From: Nocardioides soli
GTDB taxonomy: Bacteria; Actinomycetota; Actinomycetes; Propionibacteriales; Nocardioidaceae
Assembly (NCBI RefSeq): GCF_014191495.1
Contig: NZ_JACHWR010000006.1
Coordinates: 1-64,000, forward strand
Length of the DNA stretch: 64,000 nt
Direction: 5' to 3'
The notes beneath the pieces are model-generated. The model worked only from the letters and a program-made list of their open reading frames with translations. It was not told the origin of the DNA and did no database searches. This document shows, one piece after another, positions 60,424 through 64,000 of this stretch (within the stretch, counting starts at the first letter, position 1; each line of letters starts with the position of its first letter). The position numbers and the translations under genes were made by a program.

Positions 60424-61346
60424 ACGCAACTCCGCACCCCGCCCTGCAGATGTCCCCCGAGGTCGCCGACGCTCTCGCCGCCGGCCGGCCGGTCGTCGCG
60501 CTCGAGAGCACGATCATCAGCCACGGCATGCCCTATCCCCAGAACGTCGAGATGGCCACCGAGGTCGAGGGCATCGTCCGCGACCACGGCGCGACCCCGG
60601 CCACGATCGCGATCCTCGACGGCCGCATCTGCGTCGGTCTCTCGCCCGAGCAGCTCGAGGTGCTGGCCAGCGACGACGACGTCGCCAAGGTCAGCGTCCG
60701 CGACCTGCCGTACGTCGTCGCGCGGCGCGCCCACGGGGCGACGACCGTCGCCGCGACGATGCGGGTGGCCGCGATGGCCGGCATCCGGGTCTTCGTGACC
60801 GGCGGCCTCGGCGGTGTCCACCGGGGCGCCCAGCAGACCTTCGACGTCAGCGCCGACCTGACCGAGCTCGGCCAGACCTCGGTCGCGGTCGTCTCCGCCG
60901 GCGTGAAGTCGATCCTCGACATCGGTCTCACCCTCGAGACGCTCGAGACCCTCGGCGTGCCGGTGCTGGTCAACGGGGCCGACGAGTTCCCGTCGTTCTA
61001 CTCCCGTTCCAGCGGTTTCGACGCCCCGATGCGCGTCGACGGCCCGGGCGAGGTGGCCGACGTGATGCGCGCGAAGTGGGACCTCGGCCTGGCCGGCGGC
61101 ATCGTGATCGCCAACCCGATCCCCGCCGAGGACGAGATCCCGGCCGACGAGATCGGCGTGATCATCGACCGGGCGCTGGCCGACATGGACGAGCTCGGCA
61201 TCCACGGCAAGGACGCCACGCCGTACCTCCTCGGCCGGATCGTCGAGATCACCGCGGGCGCCTCCCTGACCGCCAACATCGCGCTGGTGCGCCACAACGC
61301 CCGCCTCGGCGCGGCCATCGCGGCGGCGTACGCCGGCACCGCCTGA
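60420..61346 (+). CDS. psuG: Pseudouridine-5-phosphate glycosidase
   Basis: A 308-residue PsuG. The N-terminal ALESTIISHGMPYPQNVEMA, then LPYVVARRAHGATTVAATM and FVTGGLGGVHRGA, are diagnostic of the family, with active-site Lys and Glu in these blocks. It splits pseudouridine phosphate into uracil and ribose phosphate. The ATG overlaps the kinase stop. Confidence 0.93.
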   Translation: MNATPHPALQMSPEVADALAAGRPVVALESTIISHGMPYPQNVEMATEVEGIVRDHGATPATIAILDGRICVGLSPEQLEVLASDDDVAKVSVRDLPYVVARRAHGATTVAATMRVAAMAGIRVFVTGGLGGVHRGAQQTFDVSADLTELGQTSVAVVSAGVKSILDIGLTLETLETLGVPVLVNGADEFPSFYSRSSGFDAPMRVDGPGEVADVMRAKWDLGLAGGIVIANPIPAEDEIPADEIGVIIDRALADMDELGIHGKDATPYLLGRIVEITAGASLTANIALVRHNARLGAAIAAAYAGTA

Positions 61347-61656
61347 CGAGTGCCCACGGCTCGACCCACCTGACGTGAGTGTCGCGTTCCGGCCCGGATC
61401 GGAGCACTCCGGTCAGGTACGACGCGACCGAGCCGACCGCGCGAGGGCAGAAAGTTCGGATCCGGAGGCAACCGGGGAGCTTACTGGGGCGTACCCCCTG
61501 AGCGACCGGATCCGAAGCAGAGACGCTGAGGCACCTCAGTTCTCGTCGTGAGCGACGTATCTGGCCGCGATATCGGGACTCCTCCCGATGTCTGGACAGC
61601 ACCTCATCGGGGAGCGTGACTGACCACCGGATCCCCCCACTCACGAGAAGGCAGTC
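61347..61656. other. Hairpin-rich leader upstream of a 49-codon gene
   Basis: A 310-base stretch without a gene but with ordered inverted repeats: GTCGCG/CGCGAC (61381/61423), TTCGGATCCGG/CCGGATCCGAA (61455/61506, enclosing GGGG-CGTA-CCCC), CTGAG/CTCAG (61526/61535) and ATCGGGA-CTCC-TCCCGAT (61572-61589, extendable to 10 pairs). It could be the psuG terminator plus a structured 5-prime leader or riboswitch-like RNA for the gene at 61657. I cannot match it to a known class. Confidence 0.5.
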
Positions 61657-61806
61657 ATGAACCCCCTCAGCGTCAACCCCGCGATCGCCCTCGACCACGC
61701 GCTGCGCGCCGAGTCGGTCGACCGAGCGGCCCGCAGCCGCCGGACCCGCCGGGTGCTGCACGCCGCGCGCACCGCCCGGGTGGCCCTGGAGCGCGTCGAG
61801 CGCTGA
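61657..61806 (+). CDS. Small basic protein of 49 residues, unknown
   Basis: MNPLSVNPAIALDHALRAES begins a 49-residue, Arg/Ala-rich, helical protein ending VALERVER. GAGAAGG lies six bases before the ATG, supporting translation. It has no recognised family. Basic charge suggests nucleic-acid or membrane interaction, but this is speculative. It lies between the structured leader and the P450 operator. Confidence 0.6.
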   Translation: MNPLSVNPAIALDHALRAESVDRAARSRRTRRVLHAARTARVALERVER

Positions 61807-61818
61807 CCCGAGAAATTG

Positions 61819-61838
61819 GACAAATCTTCTGATTTGTC
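61819..61838. promoter_or_regulatory. Probable TetR operator upstream of P450
   Basis: Perfect 8-base arms GACAAATC/GATTTGTC around TTCT, in an A+T-rich island 14 bases before the P450 start. The TetR gene in the same operon is the obvious binder. TTGGAC inside the left arm could be a -35 box. Confidence 0.75.
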
Positions 61839-61852
61839 TCACTCTGGTCGGC

Positions 61853-63037
61853 ATGTACCAGCCGGCCACGCCCGAGACCTGGGCCCGCCCGTGGTCGATG
61901 TACGCCGACCTGCGCGACCACGACCCGGTCCACCACGTCGACCGCCCCGGCGGCCGTGACTACTACGTGCTGTCCCGGCACGCCGACGTGCTCGCGGCCG
62001 CGATCGACACCGCGACGTACTCCTCGGCGAGCGGCCTCACCGTCGAGTACGACGAGCTGGAGCGGATCGGCCTCGCCGACAACCGGCCGCTGGTGATGCT
62101 CGATCCTCCCGACCACACGGCCTTCCGCAAGCTGGTGGCGCGCGGCTTCACCCCGCGGCAGGTGCGCACGGTGGAGCCCCAGGTGCGCGACTTCGTCGTC
62201 GAGCGGATCGAGCGGGTGCGCGCGGTCGGGGAGGGCGACATCGTCGCCGAGCTCTTCAAGCCGCTGCCGACGATGGTGGTGGCCCACTACCTCGGCGTGC
62301 CCGAGGGCGACCGCGACCGCTTCGACGAGTGGACCCACGCCATCGTCGGCGCGAGCTCGGCCGGCGCGGCGGGCGCCGTCTCGGGCGCGGCGGAGGCGGT
62401 GGCGGAGCTGATGGGCTACTTCGCCGAGCTGGTGGAGCGCCGGCGGGTCGAGCCCGGCGACGACACCGTCTCCCACCTGGTCGCGGCGGGCGTCGGCGAC
62501 GACCAGGCCGGCCTCCTCTCGATCCTCGCCTACGTCTTCACGATGGTCACCGGCGGCAACGACACCACGACCGGCATGCTCGGCGGCGCGGTGCAGCTGC
62601 TCGACCAGCGCCGCGACCAGCGCCGGATCCTGCTCGACGACCCGGCGCGGATCGGCCCGGCCGTCGAGGAGCTGCTCCGGCTGACCAGCCCGGTGCAGGG
62701 CCTGGCGCGCACCACCACGACCGACGTCGAGCTGCACGGCACGACCATCCCCGCGGGCCGCAAGGTCCTGCTGCTCTACGCCGCGGCCAACCGCGACCCG
62801 CGCCGCTACGGCGCCGACGCCGACGAGCTCGACGTCCGCCGCAACCCCGGCCAGCTGCTCACCTTCAGTCAGGGCAGCCACCACTGCCTCGGCGCCGCGG
62901 CCGCGCGGATGCAGGCCCGGGTCGCGCTGGAGGAGCTGCTCGCCCGCTGTCCCGACTTCGCCGTCGACCTCGACGGGGTCGCGTGGGCGCCCGGGCCCTA
63001 CGTACGCCGCCCCACGACCGTGCCGTTCACGCCGTGA
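61853..63037 (+). CDS. Cytochrome P450
   Basis: A 394-residue soluble bacterial P450. Recognisable: I-helix GGNDTTTGML, ExxR in VEELLRLTS, and the heme loop FSQGSHHCLG with the axial C345. It monooxygenates a hydrophobic substrate using a ferredoxin encoded elsewhere. It is coupled (GTGA) to a TetR gene. Confidence 0.94.
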   Translation: MYQPATPETWARPWSMYADLRDHDPVHHVDRPGGRDYYVLSRHADVLAAAIDTATYSSASGLTVEYDELERIGLADNRPLVMLDPPDHTAFRKLVARGFTPRQVRTVEPQVRDFVVERIERVRAVGEGDIVAELFKPLPTMVVAHYLGVPEGDRDRFDEWTHAIVGASSAGAAGAVSGAAEAVAELMGYFAELVERRRVEPGDDTVSHLVAAGVGDDQAGLLSILAYVFTMVTGGNDTTTGMLGGAVQLLDQRRDQRRILLDDPARIGPAVEELLRLTSPVQGLARTTTTDVELHGTTIPAGRKVLLLYAAANRDPRRYGADADELDVRRNPGQLLTFSQGSHHCLGAAAARMQARVALEELLARCPDFAVDLDGVAWAPGPYVRRPTTVPFTP

Positions 63038-63513
63038 CCACCGACCGGATCCTCGACGCGGCGGCCGGGCTCTTCGCCGAGCGGGGCGTCGACGCCGTCG
63101 GGATGGGCGAGATCGCGCGGGCCGCGGGCTGCTCGCGGGCGACGCTCTACCGCTACTTCCCGGACCGGCGCCGGCTGCACGTCGCGTTCGTGCAGCGGGA
63201 GGCGCGCCGGATCGGGGCGCTGCTGCCGGCCGGCGACCCGGTCGAGGCGATCCTCCACGCGCTGGCGCAGGTGCGCGCCCGGCCCGAGTTGCTCGCCTGG
63301 TTCGGCGCGGCCGACGCCGGCACGACCGCGGAGATCGCCCAGTCCGACGCGGTCATCGGGATGCTCCGCCCCGACGCGGGCGACGAGGAGACCGCCCGGT
63401 GGCTGGTCCGCGTCATCGTGTCGCTGCTGATCGTGCCCGGGCGCGACGAGGCCGAGGAGCGGGCGATGGTCGAGCGGTTCGTCGTGCCCACGCTCGCACC
63501 GCGGGTCCGATAG
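63034..63513 (+). CDS. TetR/AcrR family transcriptional regulator
   Basis: A 159-residue repressor, short for the family (about 190-200 is usual). The N-terminal helix-turn-helix is clear: MGEIARAAGCSRATLYRYF. The ligand domain appears shortened. The GTG overlaps the P450 stop, so it is expected to repress its own operon through the palindrome at 61819. Confidence 0.88.
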   Translation: MTTDRILDAAAGLFAERGVDAVGMGEIARAAGCSRATLYRYFPDRRRLHVAFVQREARRIGALLPAGDPVEAILHALAQVRARPELLAWFGAADAGTTAEIAQSDAVIGMLRPDAGDEETARWLVRVIVSLLIVPGRDEAEERAMVERFVVPTLAPRVR

Positions 63514-63527
63514 GGCAGTCTGGGCGC

Positions 63528-64000
63528 GTGTTCTACGTCGGCATCGACCTCGCCTGGGGTGAGAAGCAGCGCACCGGCCTGGCCGTGCTCGACGCGGACG
63601 GCCACCTCGTCCACCTCTCCTCGGTGCACACCGACGAGGAGATCGGCGACGCGCTCGCGCCGTACGTCGAGGGCCCCTGCGTCGTCGGCATCGACGCCCC
63701 GCTGATCGTCACCAACCCCACCGGGTCGCGGGAGGCCGAGCAGGCGCTCAACCGTGACTTCCACCGGTTCGAGGCCGGCGCGCACCCGTCCAACACCGGC
63801 AAGCCGGAGTTCGCCGGCGGCCTGACCCGCGGCGCCCGGATCTGCAGGCAGCTGCGGCTCGACATGGACCCACGCTCGGGCCGCGAGCGGCGCGCGATCG
63901 AGGTCTACCCACACCCGGCGACGATCGTGCTCTTCAACCTCGCCAAGACGCTGAAGTACAAGGACAAGCGCGGCCGCGCACTCGACTCGCTGCGCGCCGA
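63528..64000 (+). CDS. DUF429 family protein (predicted RNase H-like), truncated by window end
   Basis: From GTG 63528 the frame reads FYVGIDLAWGEKQRTGLAV, then VVGIDAPLIVTNPTG and EVYPHPATIVLF, typical of DUF429 proteins with the RNase H-like acidic residues. At least 157 residues are present and the frame is open at the window edge. The cellular role is unknown. Confidence 0.85.
   Translation, partial: MFYVGIDLAWGEKQRTGLAVLDADGHLVHLSSVHTDEEIGDALAPYVEGPCVVGIDAPLIVTNPTGSREAEQALNRDFHRFEAGAHPSNTGKPEFAGGLTRGARICRQLRLDMDPRSGRERRAIEVYPHPATIVLFNLAKTLKYKDKRGRALDSLRA

Noticed and set aside
61455..61516. Known riboswitch class (cobalamin, SAM, c-di-AMP types considered)
   Set aside because: The hairpin order is suggestive, but I could not match the conserved core of any of these classes by eye.

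Overview
The window is very G+C-rich, with G or C in nearly every third codon position, frequent GTG starts and many ATGA/GTGA stop-start overlaps. Coenzyme F420 genes (NpdG, FbiD, luciferase-like oxidoreductases, a Ddn-like protein) and HTH-PfkB/PsuG pairs point to an actinobacterium. A Nocardioides-like genus is my best guess from gene style only. I see no rRNA, tRNA, CRISPR array, insertion sequence or phage gene. It reads as chromosome dense in small-molecule catabolism.

Layout. (1) 1-14811: a truncated PucR-type regulator diverges from a long plus-strand operon. The operon holds an M24 hydrolase, a CoxG-like protein, a three-subunit molybdenum hydroxylase, a complete branched-chain-type (Liv) ABC importer, two luciferase-like monooxygenases, RidA, the F420:NADPH reductase NpdG and the F420 biosynthesis enzyme FbiD. 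(2) 14861-19681: the proton-pumping transhydrogenase PntAB, an MmcQ/YjbR-like protein, and a MarR regulator with a membrane protein. (3) 19817-26194: a ribose-type ABC importer (permease, lipoprotein, double ATPase) followed by a second M24 hydrolase and an amidase. (4) 26204-28832, minus strand: acetamidase/formamidase, a PuuE-like polysaccharide deacetylase family protein and an IclR regulator, coupled by overlapping codons. (5) 29140-47694: a run of 19 recognised genes on the plus strand. It encodes a second Liv importer; a Rieske dioxygenase with its likely ferredoxin and a NuoF-like flavoprotein reductase; a BphB-like dihydrodiol dehydrogenase; an extradiol-type VOC protein; a DapA-family lyase; an aldehyde dehydrogenase; an ornithine cyclodeaminase-family reductase; a second molybdenum hydroxylase; and a split thiamine-diphosphate decarboxylase. 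A terminator-like hairpin closes it. (6) 47796-50738: DHFR-like reductase, GNAT, HxlR regulator and methyltransferase. (7) 50826-56754: an amine oxidase, a class III aminotransferase and a CoA-acylating semialdehyde dehydrogenase, divergent from a PucR regulator with a striking nested palindrome between them. (8) 56867-64000: LysE exporter, Ddn-like F420 protein, YibE/F membrane protein, HTH-PfkB kinase plus PsuG (pseudouridine breakdown), a 49-codon gene behind a hairpin-rich leader, a P450-TetR pair with a clear operator, and the start of a DUF429 protein.

How it fits together. Regions 1 and 5 are two self-contained import-and-degrade modules, each pairing a Liv transporter with a molybdenum hydroxylase and oxygenase-type enzymes. 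Such a set suits a nitrogen-containing (hetero)aromatic compound, but the substrate cannot be read from sequence. In region 1, NpdG and FbiD suggest that F420 is made and reduced for the luciferase-like enzymes, and PntAB next door could supply the NADPH. Region 7 looks like an amine to aldehyde or amino acid to acyl-CoA route.
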